Positions 36,224 through 45,248 of a DNA stretch of 64,000 nt are shown one piece after another. The stretch is taken from contig PHDU01000009.1 of assembly GCA_002842755.1 (NCBI GenBank), forward strand, positions 20,483 through 84,482, in the 5' to 3' direction. The DNA comes from Bacteroidetes bacterium HGW-Bacteroidetes-1. Lineage in GTDB: Bacteria; Bacteroidota; Bacteroidia; Bacteroidales; F082. The translations under genes were made by a program, and so were the position numbers. The notes under the pieces were generated by a model. The model was not told the origin of the DNA. It saw nothing but the letters and a program-made list of their open reading frames with translations, and ran no database searches. Numbering within the stretch: the stretch's first letter is position 1; every line of letters begins with the position of its first letter.

Positions 36224-37777
36224 ATGAACTTCCTGAATATGATGACAATTAAAACTATAAATAATCAATCATTTTTTAGAACCCTTTTTAAAGGGTTGCT
36301 AATGCTTTTGTTATACTTTTTTTTGGCAGAAACCAAGCATGCGAACGCGCAGCAGGAACCTGATTACCTGTCGCTTACAGAAGTTATTAAAATAGCACAG
36401 GAGAAGTCGCCTGATGCCATGATAGCACGTCATCGTTTTAGAAGGAGTTATTGGGAGTACCGTAGCTTCAGGGCCGGATACCTTCCCAATCTACGTCTTG
36501 ATGCAACGCTGCCAAATTTTAACCGTAGTATCGAAGCTATCCCACAGTCGGATGGAAGTGAAATATACCGTGAACGCACACTTGCACGTTACTCCACCAA
36601 TGTGTCAATCACCCAGAAAGTAGGACTGACAGGAGGAGAGGTTTTTTTGCAATCGGGTTTGCAGCGTCTCGACAACTTTTACACCGATACTTCCACACGA
36701 CAATATCTCTCCACGCCCGTTAATATTGGTTTTCGACAGCCGCTTTTTGGTTATAATGCCTATAAATGGGATAAACAAATCGAGCCAATGCGTTACGAAG
36801 AAGCCAAACGGCAGTACCTTGAGGCTAACGAAAGGGTAGCGTCAACGGCAATCAACCATTTTTTTAACTTGCTCATGGCTCAGGTTGATAAAAGCATTGC
36901 GCTTAAAAATCAAGCCAATTACGATACCCTTTATAATATTGCAAAAGGCCGATTTGTTCTGGGTAAGATTGCTGAGAACGAACTGCTTCAATTAGAGCTT
37001 AATCTGCTTCGGGCAGAATCCTCTGTCGAAACTGCCGATCTGAATTACCAAAACATGCTTTTTACTTTCAAGTCCTATCTCCGTTTACAAACCAATCAGT
37101 CGGTGGTTTTGGTGCCACCTTCCAAAACAGACCATTATAATGTGAGCATTGAGGAAGCGCTTGGTGAAGCACGCAGCAACACTTCCTCCGGCCTTAATTT
37201 TGATCGTCAGATTCTTGAAGCTCAAAGTCAGTTAAGTATGGCACGCACTCAGGGACGATTTGATGCCGAGATTAATGCCAGTTTTGGACTTACACAAACT
37301 GCCGATAAATTTATCAATTCTTACAATAAACCATTGGATGAGGAAAGGGTCGCAATCGGGATAACGATCCCAATTCTTGACTGGGGTCAGGCAAAAGGAC
37401 GCATCAAAATGGCTGAATCGAACCTAGAACTTGTTCGCACATCCATCGAGCAGGAGCGAATGGATTTTGAACAAAATATCTTTTTAAAAGTGATGCATTT
37501 CAATATGCAGAAGAACCAGTTACTGATTGCTTCCAAAGCGGATACAGTGGCACAAAAACGCTTTGATGTGACCCAAAAAAGGTATATGATCGGCAAAGTG
37601 AATGACATCCTAGAGCTTAATAATGCTCAAATCGACAACGATAATGCTAAAATGGGTTATTATAATGCACTTAAAACATACTGGAACAGTTATTATGAAT
37701 TACGTCAGCTAACCCTTTTCGATTTCAGAGATAATCGAAAAATCAGTGTTCTTCCGGAAAAAGTCATTGTAAATTAG
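36224..37777 (+). CDS. TolC-family outer membrane protein
   Basis: This protein of about 517 residues is an outer-membrane efflux channel type. A signal peptide (hydrophobic LFKGLLMLLLYFFLAETKHANA) precedes two long repeats of alpha-helical hairpins, with coiled-coil stretches such as ANERVASTAINHFFNLLMAQ and LELVRTSIEQERMDFEQN. No inner-membrane pump or adaptor gene is adjacent, so the substrate cannot be guessed. The start is uncertain between ATG 36224, 36239 and 36242. Confidence 0.85.
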   Translation: MNFLNMMTIKTINNQSFFRTLFKGLLMLLLYFFLAETKHANAQQEPDYLSLTEVIKIAQEKSPDAMIARHRFRRSYWEYRSFRAGYLPNLRLDATLPNFNRSIEAIPQSDGSEIYRERTLARYSTNVSITQKVGLTGGEVFLQSGLQRLDNFYTDTSTRQYLSTPVNIGFRQPLFGYNAYKWDKQIEPMRYEEAKRQYLEANERVASTAINHFFNLLMAQVDKSIALKNQANYDTLYNIAKGRFVLGKIAENELLQLELNLLRAESSVETADLNYQNMLFTFKSYLRLQTNQSVVLVPPSKTDHYNVSIEEALGEARSNTSSGLNFDRQILEAQSQLSMARTQGRFDAEINASFGLTQTADKFINSYNKPLDEERVAIGITIPILDWGQAKGRIKMAESNLELVRTSIEQERMDFEQNIFLKVMHFNMQKNQLLIASKADTVAQKRFDVTQKRYMIGKVNDILELNNAQIDNDNAKMGYYNALKTYWNSYYELRQLTLFDFRDNRKISVLPEKVIVN

Positions 37778-37911
37778 CTTATCATTTAATAAAATTGCAT
37801 ATTCAAACAATTTCCTCTTTCCAATTGACAATACAAGTTGCGTGTACATAAAATGCTTGTTAAAGCTTCTTAAACCACTTTCTTTCCATGATCTGTTTTA
37901 ACGGAATTTAT

Positions 37912-37919
37912 TAATTTTG
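37912..37919 (+). promoter_or_regulatory. Promoter -7 element (TAATTTTG) for the peroxiredoxin gene
   Basis: TAATTTTG matches TAnnTTTG and lies 38 bases before the ATG at 37957. Confidence 0.5.
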
Positions 37920-37956
37920 CAACAAATTTCAATTAAAAACTCTAACAATCAGTAAA

Positions 37957-38586
37957 ATGGCAGTATTAGTAGGAAAAAAAGCCCCTTATTTTGAAGCAGA
38001 CGCCGTAATCGATGGCGAATTTGAAGAGAAGTTTTCACTTCAGCAGTTCATTGGAAAAAAGCATGTAGTGTTTTTCTTCTATCCTTTGGATTTTACCTTT
38101 GTTTGTCCAACGGAAATAATCGCTTTTCAGGATCGGATTGAAGATTTTGAAAAACGTAATGTAGCCGTTGTTGGCTGCTCCATCGACTCTAAGTTTTCAC
38201 ACTGGGCCTGGCTCAATACCCCACGCGACAAAGGCGGTATCGAAGGCGTGAAATACCCACTTGTTTCGGATCTTAGCAAAACCATCTCAACCAATTATGA
38301 TGTTTTAGCAGGTGAGTTCGACTACAATGACGATGGAGAAATGGAATTTAATGGTGAAGCAGTTGCCTATCGGGGTCTTTTTCTGATCGATAAGCAGGGT
38401 GTTGTGCGTCATCAGGTAGTGAATGATCTTCCGCTTGGAAGAAGCGTTGACGAAGCCATCCGCATGATCGATGCTTTACAGTATTTTGAAGAACATGGTG
38501 AAGTTTGCCCTGCCAACTGGAAACCTGGTGAAGATGCAATGCAGGCTACCCATGATGGTGTTGCCAATTATCTGGCAAAGCACTAA
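37957..38586 (+). CDS. Typical 2-Cys peroxiredoxin (AhpC/Prx1 type)
   Basis: This 209-residue cytoplasmic enzyme reduces peroxides and peroxynitrite. The peroxidatic Cys50 sits in FTFVCPTEI, the resolving Cys near 172 in EVCPANW, and the catalytic Arg lies in the RGLFLID region near 125. The C-terminal extension is full-length, typical of Prx1-type enzymes sensitive to over-oxidation. It forms a single-gene unit ending at a strong terminator. Peroxynitrite detoxification would suit the NO metabolism encoded nearby. Confidence 0.95.
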   Translation: MAVLVGKKAPYFEADAVIDGEFEEKFSLQQFIGKKHVVFFFYPLDFTFVCPTEIIAFQDRIEDFEKRNVAVVGCSIDSKFSHWAWLNTPRDKGGIEGVKYPLVSDLSKTISTNYDVLAGEFDYNDDGEMEFNGEAVAYRGLFLIDKQGVVRHQVVNDLPLGRSVDEAIRMIDALQYFEEHGEVCPANWKPGEDAMQATHDGVANYLAKH

Positions 38587-38626
38587 AAGTGATCGATTGC
38601 ACATGAAACTTCATTTGTCAAAGGAC

Positions 38627-38663
38627 AAAAAAGGCTGCCCCTGCAAAAAGGGCAGCCTTTTTT
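38627..38663. terminator. Bidirectional terminator between peroxiredoxin gene and mazG
   Basis: Arms AAGGCTGCCC (38631-38640) and GGGCAGCCTT (38650-38659) are perfectly complementary, flanked by A and T runs on both sides. It can stop transcription from both the plus-strand peroxiredoxin gene and the minus-strand mazG. Confidence 0.9.
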
Positions 38664-38707
38664 CAATTCTAAATGACTTATATCCTTAATATAGTAAAAA
38701 GTAGAAA

Positions 38708-39478
38708 TCATTCATTTTTTTTTGCTTCATTCCAAAGCGCATCCATTTCGTCGAGAGTCATTTCAGCAAGTTGTTTAGGAATCTTCGCTGCACTTCCTTC
38801 GATATAAGAGAAACGGGAACGAAATTTTCTATTGGTTCGCTCTAAAGCATCTTCCGGATTCACACCAATATAACGTGCATAATTGACCAGAGCAAACAAC
38901 AGATCGCCGAATTCATCTTCTAATCTTTCCGCAGGAGCCTGCTGATTCACTTCATGCTGAAGTTCCATCATTTCTTCTTCAACTTTCTTCCAGACATCCC
39001 CTTTGGTTTTCCATTCAAATCCAACACCTCCTGCCTTTTCCTGCATGCGATAAGCTTTGAGTAGTGCAGGAAGGCTGATTGGAACTCCTTCTAATACGGA
39101 ACGATTACCTTCTTTAAGTTTAATTTTCTCCCAATTGTTTTTCACATCAATGTGATCGGTAACTTTTACATCACTATAAATATGTGGATGACGCACAATA
39201 AGCTTTTCCGAAATTGAGTCCAAAACATCTTTAATGTTAAAAGCACCTGTTTCAGAACCTATTTTGGCATAAAAAACAAGATGAAGCATCAGGTCACCCA
39301 ACTCTTTTTTAATATTATCAGGATCATTATTCAGAATTGCATCACTCAGTTCATAGGTTTCTTCAATGGTAAGATGACGCAAGCTTTCAAGCGTTTGAAC
39401 GCGATCCCAGGGGCAGCCTTCACGAAGCTCATCCATTATTGAGAGTAAACGTTCGAAGGCCTCCAATTTTTCTTTCAT
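38708..39478 (-). CDS. mazG: Nucleoside triphosphate pyrophosphohydrolase MazG
   Basis: MazG hydrolyses (d)NTPs to monophosphates and clears damaged nucleotides. The 256-residue protein has two tandem MazG domains: CPWDRVQTLESLRHLTIEETYE near 20-41 with EELGDL-like metal motif KKELGDLMLHLV, and a second copy with EEEMMELQHE near 167-176 and DEFGDLLFALVNYAR near 188-202. A TACTTTTG element is found at 39498-39505 on the minus strand. Confidence 0.94.
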   Translation of the reverse strand: MKEKLEAFERLLSIMDELREGCPWDRVQTLESLRHLTIEETYELSDAILNNDPDNIKKELGDLMLHLVFYAKIGSETGAFNIKDVLDSISEKLIVRHPHIYSDVKVTDHIDVKNNWEKIKLKEGNRSVLEGVPISLPALLKAYRMQEKAGGVGFEWKTKGDVWKKVEEEMMELQHEVNQQAPAERLEDEFGDLLFALVNYARYIGVNPEDALERTNRKFRSRFSYIEGSAAKIPKQLAEMTLDEMDALWNEAKKNE

Positions 39479-39497
39479 AGATATTGCTGATTTTTTA

Positions 39498-39505
39498 CAA
39501 AAGTA
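39498..39505 (-). promoter_or_regulatory. Promoter -7 element (TACTTTTG) for mazG
   Basis: The minus strand reads TACTTTTG, 20 bases upstream of the mazG start. Confidence 0.4.
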
Positions 39506-39522
39506 GTGCTTTATAACCGTTT

Positions 39523-39572
39523 CGGTTCATTGAAGCTCTTTTATAATCGGTTCATTGAAGCTCTTTTATAAT
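39523..39572. repeat. Perfect 25-bp tandem duplication
   Basis: Two identical, directly adjacent copies of a 25-base unit (starting CGGTTCATTGAAGC) occupy 39523-39547 and 39548-39572 in the spacer between asnB and mazG. It looks like a recent slippage duplication and has no evident function. Confidence 0.9.
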
Positions 39573-39626
39573 AGGTCTTGCAACTCTCTACAGCCTCATG
39601 CATTTAATCATTTATATAACGGAAAG

Positions 39627-41297
39627 TTATTTCTGATAAGATTGTTCGTGAACTCCCTTAACAGCCCTGCCTGACGGATCGTTTAATTTTTGGAATGAAG
39701 CATCCCAAGCTAAAGCTTCCGGCGTGCTACATGCAACCGAAGGCACTGAAGGCACACAGGCTGCTGCTGTATCGGAAGGAAAATGCTCATTAAATATTGA
39801 TCGATAATAATATTCTTCCTTGCTTTGAGGCGTGTTGATTGGGAAACGAAATTTAGCATTTTTCATTTCTTCATCGCTAATAATCTCTGAAACAAGTTTT
39901 TTCAGGCTGTCAATCCAATTGTATCCAACACCATCAGAGAATTGCTCTTTCTGCCTCCAGACCACACTTTCGGGTAAATAATCTTCGAAGGCTTTACGCA
40001 GAATCCATTTTTCAATACGTCCGTTACCAGCCATTTTATCCTTAGGATTGAGGCGCATGGAAACATCAAGAAATTCTTTGTCGAGGAAAGGGACTCTACC
40101 CTCAACACCCCAGGAAGCAAGCGATTTATTGGCTCTTAAACAATCGTAAAGATGCAGTTTGCCTAGTTTACGCACTGTTTCTTCATGAAATGAGAGTGCG
40201 TTCGGGGCTTTGTGAAAATACAGATATCCACCAAAAATCTCATCTGCTCCTTCTCCTGAAAGGACCATTTTTATCCCCATTGATTTGATAACTCTTGCCA
40301 ATAAATACATTGGTGTTGACGCCCTTACAGTTGTAACATCATAGGTCTCAATATGGTAAATCACATCCCTTAAAGCATCTAAACCTTCCTGAACTGTAAA
40401 ATTAACTTCATGATGAACGGTTCCAAGATGTGACGCTACTTTTTGCGCTGCTGCCAGGTCAGGAGACCCATCAAGTCCAATGGCAAAGGAATGTAAGCGA
40501 GGCCACCAGGCTTGTTGCTCATCGTCTGTTTCAACACGTTTAGGTGCAAATTTTGTTGCAATTGCTGAGATGATTGAAGAATCCAAACCGCCGGAAAGTA
40601 AAACGCCATAGGGCACATCCGACATAAGCTGACGGTGAACAGCGCTTTCCAGCGATTTTTTAAGCTGTTCAATATCTGTTGAATTGTCTTTGACATTATC
40701 ATAGAAGTTCCATTCGCGTTGATACCATTTTTTTGGGATACCATCGGAACTTAGTAAATAGTGACCAGGAGGAAATTCCTCTATCCTGCTGCATACTCCC
40801 TCAAGTGCTTTTAGTTCTGAAGCAACATAAAAGTTTCCGAATTTATCCCACCCCATATATAATGGTATGATGCCAATATGATCACGTGCAATCAGGTAGG
40901 TGTCGTTGATGTTGTCGTAAAGTGCAAAAGCAAAGATTCCATTTAGATCTTCAAGAAAATCTACCCCTTTTTCATCATATAAAGCAATGATAATTTCGCA
41001 ATCTGATTGTGTTTGAAAGGCATAAGGCTTTACAAGTTTTTCTTTCAATTGAACATGGTTATAAATTTCACCATTAACTGCAAGCACAAGATTTCGATCC
41101 TTGCTGTAAAGCGGCTGACCACCTGAAATAGGATCAACAATGGCAAGCCTTTCATGCGCCATTATGACTTTATCTCCATAATACATACCCGACCAGTCAG
41201 GTCCGCGATGACGCACCTTTTTCGACATATCCAATATTTGGGGCCTTATCACCTGAGAACTGGTCTTTAAATCAAAAACGCAGACTATTCCGCACAT
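39627..41297 (-). CDS. asnB: Asparagine synthetase B (glutamine-hydrolysing)
   Basis: AsnB makes asparagine from aspartate, glutamine and ATP. The 556-residue protein starts MCGIV with catalytic Cys2 of the class II glutaminase domain; RHRGPDWSG near 30-38 and the NGEIYNH segment complete that site. The synthetase domain has the PP-loop LSGGLDSS near 233-240 and the GEGADEIFGGYLYF stretch near 345-358. Length is standard. A minus-strand TATTTTTG lies at 41329-41336. Confidence 0.96.
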   Translation of the reverse strand: MCGIVCVFDLKTSSQVIRPQILDMSKKVRHRGPDWSGMYYGDKVIMAHERLAIVDPISGGQPLYSKDRNLVLAVNGEIYNHVQLKEKLVKPYAFQTQSDCEIIIALYDEKGVDFLEDLNGIFAFALYDNINDTYLIARDHIGIIPLYMGWDKFGNFYVASELKALEGVCSRIEEFPPGHYLLSSDGIPKKWYQREWNFYDNVKDNSTDIEQLKKSLESAVHRQLMSDVPYGVLLSGGLDSSIISAIATKFAPKRVETDDEQQAWWPRLHSFAIGLDGSPDLAAAQKVASHLGTVHHEVNFTVQEGLDALRDVIYHIETYDVTTVRASTPMYLLARVIKSMGIKMVLSGEGADEIFGGYLYFHKAPNALSFHEETVRKLGKLHLYDCLRANKSLASWGVEGRVPFLDKEFLDVSMRLNPKDKMAGNGRIEKWILRKAFEDYLPESVVWRQKEQFSDGVGYNWIDSLKKLVSEIISDEEMKNAKFRFPINTPQSKEEYYYRSIFNEHFPSDTAAACVPSVPSVACSTPEALAWDASFQKLNDPSGRAVKGVHEQSYQK

Positions 41298-41328
41298 ATG
41301 TAAGTATATTAATATGATTAATCTGCAG

Positions 41329-41336
41329 CAAAAATA
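41329..41336 (-). promoter_or_regulatory. Promoter -7 element (TATTTTTG) for asnB
   Basis: The minus strand reads TATTTTTG, 32 bases upstream of the asnB ATG. Confidence 0.45.
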
Positions 41337-41385
41337 GTGTTTAACTTTTTATATGCCGCCTATAGTCTAAAAAAGTCATAGGGTT

Positions 41386-42219
41386 TCAGGACAAAACGGT
41401 GGTCAGTGACAAAACAGCCATCGCCAGTTCCTGGTTTCCGGTAATTGTGATCTGGTGAATATACTTCTCTTTTTCGAGGTCGGTATTGGTGAAGAGAATC
41501 CATCCTACTGATGCCGGAATAGTGATTCTGGTATCAAAATTAACATTGTTATTTTCAATTGAACTCCACTGGGAGCTTTTATTAATGAAAGAAAACCTCA
41601 TCCTGATTTCGCCTGTAATTTCTACTTCTAACAAATGATCTCTATAGTCAGAAGCTTTCCTGTCAAGGTGAGCTGGTAATGCCAACAAAAATGTTTCATA
41701 AACAGGTGTTAAAAATCTTTCAGACATAAGCAATGGTTGGTTCACAGCCATTCTCATCTGCATTTGGTGATGCCATTTTTCAGTATAATCGCGGGCAATA
41801 TCAAACCAGTTGAGTGATCTGTCCTGATAGGCCCAAGCAACAGGAAAAAGTGCTTCATCATCGGATTTGAGACGACTGTACAATTCAAAAACCTCTTGTT
41901 CGTATTTCTTTAATATCTCAACCAATATTCTCGGACTTAAGCGCCTTGTAGCAATAATCCATTGTTGGTTTAAAGTTTGAACATGATTGATTAAATCAGG
42001 AAGATAACTTAAGTCATTTTCACTTTGTTCAAAAAAATGATCACGCTGCATCGAAATTCTGCGCAATGAGCCATCCACAAGGTGCGAGGCCAGATCCTTT
42101 ACTGTGCGGCCGTTAATGGGTGATGGTAAAAGCCATTCATTTGGCTGAAGATCTGCAAGAAAATAAATAAGCTCCTGATTTAAGTCTTCGAAAAGAGAAA
42201 GGGTTTCAATTGGTTTCAT
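41386..42219 (-). CDS. Maleylpyruvate isomerase N-terminal / DinB-like protein
   Basis: This 277-residue cytoplasmic protein matches the maleylpyruvate-isomerase N-terminal (DinB-superfamily) pattern: EWLLPSPINGRTVKDLASHLVDG near 28-50 with a metal-type His, and RDYTEKWHHQMQMR near 143-156 with the other His residues. The C-terminal 100 residues form a beta-rich SCP2-like part. Members bind a divalent metal, and some use low-molecular-weight thiols; the substrate here is unknown. A TACTTTTG element lies at 42243-42250 on the minus strand. Confidence 0.8.
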   Translation of the reverse strand: MKPIETLSLFEDLNQELIYFLADLQPNEWLLPSPINGRTVKDLASHLVDGSLRRISMQRDHFFEQSENDLSYLPDLINHVQTLNQQWIIATRRLSPRILVEILKKYEQEVFELYSRLKSDDEALFPVAWAYQDRSLNWFDIARDYTEKWHHQMQMRMAVNQPLLMSERFLTPVYETFLLALPAHLDRKASDYRDHLLEVEITGEIRMRFSFINKSSQWSSIENNNVNFDTRITIPASVGWILFTNTDLEKEKYIHQITITGNQELAMAVLSLTTVLS

Positions 42220-42695
42220 AGTTGATGAGTGATAGCGGACTACAAAAGTAAAGAATCTAATACCTTTAACCCCAATATTTTCTTCTAATGAAAATTTGAC
42301 AACATTTTTTAACTATTAATTGTCTTTTAACCATCATTTTCCTATTCTTTCGGAGATGGAGTTTTAAATAAGGGAATCTTTAAAAGTTCCTTTTTACCAA
42401 ATTATGATTTATTTTGTTTTTATAACATATTTTAACAAAACCGGAATTTTCAGAATAGTGTGATTTTTATAACAATAAATTATAAACAACTAATTATAAA
42501 CCAAATAAAGCTTTTACATATTTAAAAATTGATCTATATCAATTCAATCATTTACTTATATCTTTAAAAACAAAAATAAATGTCATTAAAACAGGCTTGT
42601 TCATATTTGAGAAACTTACTAATCTTGCTAAGTATTTAAATGAAGCCATAACAAGGGATTCATCGAAAAAAATTAGAACCTTAAATTAACAAAGT
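42220..42695. other. Long regulatory spacer upstream of the cytochrome cluster
   Basis: No gene is seen in this AT-rich 476-base stretch. It holds the minus-strand promoter of the 41386 gene at its left end and a perfect FNR-type box at 42527-42544. The first cytochrome gene begins at 42696, so a long 5' leader is likely. Confidence 0.6.
42527..42544. promoter_or_regulatory. FNR/Crp-family binding site upstream of the cytochrome cluster
   Basis: The sequence AATTGAT-CTAT-ATCAATT is a perfect inverted repeat matching the FNR core TTGAT-N4-ATCAA. The regulator encoded at 56943 has the FNR-type recognition residues E-x-x-T-R, making it a candidate binder. The box is 150 bases upstream of the first gene. 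Confidence 0.75.
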
Positions 42696-43739
42696 ATGAA
42701 AGTTTTAAACAGAATCAGTTTTATGTTAGCAATGACATTGTTGGCATCAATGACATTTATGTCATGTACAAAAGAAGGACCAGCCGGTTTAGCTGGAAAA
42801 GACGGTAAAGACGGTGAAGATGGTATTAACGGACAGGATGGAACTGCCACTTGTATTCAGTGTCACGATAATTCACAGTCGCTTGCATCTAAAACCATGC
42901 AGTGGGAAGCCTCATACCATGCAACAGGCGATGCTTTTGCACGCAATACGGGTGAATGTGCTATTTGCCATACAAGCCAGGGTTTTCTTGGAAATCTGGA
43001 TGGAACATTTGACTGGGAAGCAACAGGCGCTATTGTCAATAACCCAAATCCACCTAACTGCTATACCTGCCATGCTATTCACGATAGCTACACACCAGGT
43101 GACTGGGGACTTACTGTAAGTGGAGCCGTAGCAATGCGCAATACAGCTGTTACATTTGATTTTGGAAAAGGAAGCGTTTGTGCAAGTTGCCATCAGGGAA
43201 GAACTGTAAATCCTTTCCCAACTGTTGGTGGTGCTGATATTACAATTTCAAATACACGTTATGGTGTTCACCACGGACCAATGGCAAATGTATTTACTGG
43301 TGTTGGGTTGTTCAATGTTGGAACCGGCCTTTCAAATAGCCTCCACACAACAATGATTACTGATGCTTGCGTTACTTGTCACCTTGCTAATGGTTACGGA
43401 GCTGAATCAGGTGGACATACAATGTGGATGCGTAATGGAAGTGGCGCCATGAATACAGCAGGTTGTATTGCTTGTCATGCTGATGTTACTGCATTGAATG
43501 CCGATATTGTAGCATTACAAACACAAGTTGCTGGTTTATTAGCCGAACTTAAAACAAAACTGGATGCTATTGGAGCAACAAATGCTGGAAGCGATAACTC
43601 AGTTGCTGGTACTTATGCCCCTGAAGTTGCAGGAGCAGTTCTTAACTACAAAGCAATTACTGAAGATAAGAGTCTTGGTGTTCACAACCCAACTTACGTA
43701 GTTAAATTGCTTCAAAACACAATTGCCGCTCTTGATTAA
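42696..43739 (+). CDS. Six-haem cytochrome c lipoprotein with collagen-like stalk
   Basis: This 347-residue protein is predicted to be anchored by lipid at Cys24. Directly after it come eight Gly-X-Y triplets (residues 28-51: GPA GLA GKD GKD GED GIN GQD GTA), a collagen-like stretch. Six CxxCH haem motifs follow: CIQCH (53-57), CAICH, CYTCH, CASCH, CVTCH and CIACH. A C-terminal amphipathic helix (ALNADIVALQTQVAGLLAEL) looks like a coiled coil. Collagen triplets plus coiled coil suggest a trimer that lifts haem domains off the membrane. It is the first gene after the FNR box and probably works at the outer membrane. I know no named homologue. Confidence 0.85.
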   Translation: MKVLNRISFMLAMTLLASMTFMSCTKEGPAGLAGKDGKDGEDGINGQDGTATCIQCHDNSQSLASKTMQWEASYHATGDAFARNTGECAICHTSQGFLGNLDGTFDWEATGAIVNNPNPPNCYTCHAIHDSYTPGDWGLTVSGAVAMRNTAVTFDFGKGSVCASCHQGRTVNPFPTVGGADITISNTRYGVHHGPMANVFTGVGLFNVGTGLSNSLHTTMITDACVTCHLANGYGAESGGHTMWMRNGSGAMNTAGCIACHADVTALNADIVALQTQVAGLLAELKTKLDAIGATNAGSDNSVAGTYAPEVAGAVLNYKAITEDKSLGVHNPTYVVKLLQNTIAALD

Positions 43740-43760
43740 TTTTCATTGAAAATACTGAAA

Positions 43761-43794
43761 TTTGAGCAGGTTCCGGAAACAGAGCCTGCTCAAA
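43761..43794 (+). other. mRNA hairpin after the six-haem gene
   Basis: TTTGAGCAGG and CCTGCTCAAA form a perfect 10-bp stem with a 14-base loop. There is no U tract, so it more likely protects or processes the mRNA than terminates it, and could favour high expression of the first gene. Confidence 0.5.
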
Positions 43795-43939
43795 TGTTAA
43801 TAGAAAGGTTAAGAAAGTATATTTGTAACTTCTGGTTATCCTCAAGAAACTGATTGGTATCCTGATAAATAATAAATTCTATTTCAACGCTAAAAATGAT
43901 CAAAAAAATAGTAGTTTTGACAAATAAATATTGAATTAC

Positions 43940-44323
43940 ATGAAAACACGACGATTACTTGCAATCCTTGCATTTATTTTATCCGGAATGCTCACCTCAT
44001 GTGAGTATGAGTATGTTATCCCTGATGTTCCGGTAATTGACCCAACAGTACCTATAAAGTTTTCTGAAGAGATTGCGCCAATTTTTAGCAACAACAACAA
44101 CTGTATTGCATGTCACAAAACCGGAGCTACTTCTCCAGACCTTACAGCCGACAGAGCTTATAATTCAATTGTTCCTGCATTAATAAATACAGCCGATGCT
44201 GAGGCAAGTCAGATTTATTGGCATGCACATCCATTATCCACAACACATGCATGGAAAAAATACAAAACTGCAGAAGCGGCATTATTATTGGAGTGGATTA
44301 AACAAGGCGCGAAAAACAATTAA
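43940..44323 (+). CDS. Monohaem cytochrome c lipoprotein
   Basis: This 127-residue precursor has a lipoprotein signal (GMLTSC, Cys21) and one haem motif NCIACHK near 51-57. The end (AAEAALLLEWIKQGAKNN type) resembles the short haem-binding segments found in planctomycete-type and Bacteroidota cytochromes. I chose the ATG at 43940, which begins the MKTRRLL signal. It precedes the outer-membrane barrel gene by 11 bases and probably docks to it. Confidence 0.8.
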   Translation: MKTRRLLAILAFILSGMLTSCEYEYVIPDVPVIDPTVPIKFSEEIAPIFSNNNNCIACHKTGATSPDLTADRAYNSIVPALINTADAEASQIYWHAHPLSTTHAWKKYKTAEAALLLEWIKQGAKNN

Positions 44324-44334
44324 ACAAAATAGAT

Positions 44335-45216
44335 ATGAAAAAGACTGTATACACAATTATACTCATGTTGGCTTTCGCACTGCATGGCATCGCTCAGGAA
44401 GAAAGTACAGAGCAGGCAAAACCTAAGGATAAACCGGTTAGAGCCCCATTTCAAAGTGGATACCTGATCGATAACCAAACAACATTCATTCCTTCAGAGG
44501 GAACACTTGAATATGTAATACAGCATAAATTTGGCAATTTCGACAACGGCTTCAGCGACTTGTTTGGTTTATATGCACCCGGAGCTAATATCCGTTTAGC
44601 CTTGAACTATGTCGTTTTAAAAAACGTTCAGGTAGGCTATGGTCTTACCAGGTTGAATATGTACAGTGACTTTAATGCAAAGTGGACAATTCTGGAACAA
44701 ACACGTAATAATACAATTCCTGTTGCAGTAGCATTGTATGGAAATATTGCTATTGATGGTCGCAACGAGAATGTTTTCGGTAAAGAATATGGATTTACGA
44801 ACAGATTCTCTTATTTTTCACAGTTAATTGTGGGGCGCAAATTGAATGATTGGTTATCCATTCAGGCCAATGCAAGCTTCACCCATTTTAATAAAACCGA
44901 TTCGTTGATTGACCACGATAAAATCTCAGTAGGTTTTAATGGCAGGGCGCAATTTTCGCCACAATCATCTATATTATTTCAGTATGATATCCCATTAAAG
45001 ATTCAGGGGATTGCTGAACACAAAGAATTTACAAAGCCTGCGAAACCAAACTTCGGTATTGGCTGGGAAATAAGTACCAGCACGCATGCATTTCATATTT
45101 ATGTTTCTTCTGCAGACGGAATCATTCCTCAGCACAATGCCTTGTATAACCAGAACGACTGGACCAAGGGTGACCTGATGTTTGGATTTACTATAACACG
45201 CTTGTGGAGTTTTTAA
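44335..45216 (+). CDS. Outer-membrane beta-barrel protein, DUF5777-like
   Basis: This 293-residue protein has a signal peptide (residues 1-20, ending HGIAQ) and alternating amphipathic strands that end in an aromatic residue (LWSF), as in outer-membrane barrels. Phrases such as GTLEYVIQHKFGNFDNGF near 57-74 and LYAPGANIRLALNY resemble the DUF5777 barrel family, which often sits next to cytochromes c. It may house or guide a haem chain across the outer membrane; that role is an inference from context. Confidence 0.75.
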   Translation: MKKTVYTIILMLAFALHGIAQEESTEQAKPKDKPVRAPFQSGYLIDNQTTFIPSEGTLEYVIQHKFGNFDNGFSDLFGLYAPGANIRLALNYVVLKNVQVGYGLTRLNMYSDFNAKWTILEQTRNNTIPVAVALYGNIAIDGRNENVFGKEYGFTNRFSYFSQLIVGRKLNDWLSIQANASFTHFNKTDSLIDHDKISVGFNGRAQFSPQSSILFQYDIPLKIQGIAEHKEFTKPAKPNFGIGWEISTSTHAFHIYVSSADGIIPQHNALYNQNDWTKGDLMFGFTITRLWSF

Positions 45217-45248
45217 CACTTTATCTACTAACTTAACAAAATTTAATC

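Noticed and set aside
38614..38629. TTTGTC-AAAG-GACAAA as a second copy of the norC operator
   Set aside because: It shares only the inner bases, lies downstream of the peroxiredoxin stop codon and adjoins a terminator, not a promoter.
39523..39572. Two adjacent identical repeats as a possible CRISPR
   Set aside because: Only two copies exist, and they touch with no spacer; no cas genes are nearby. It is a tandem duplication.
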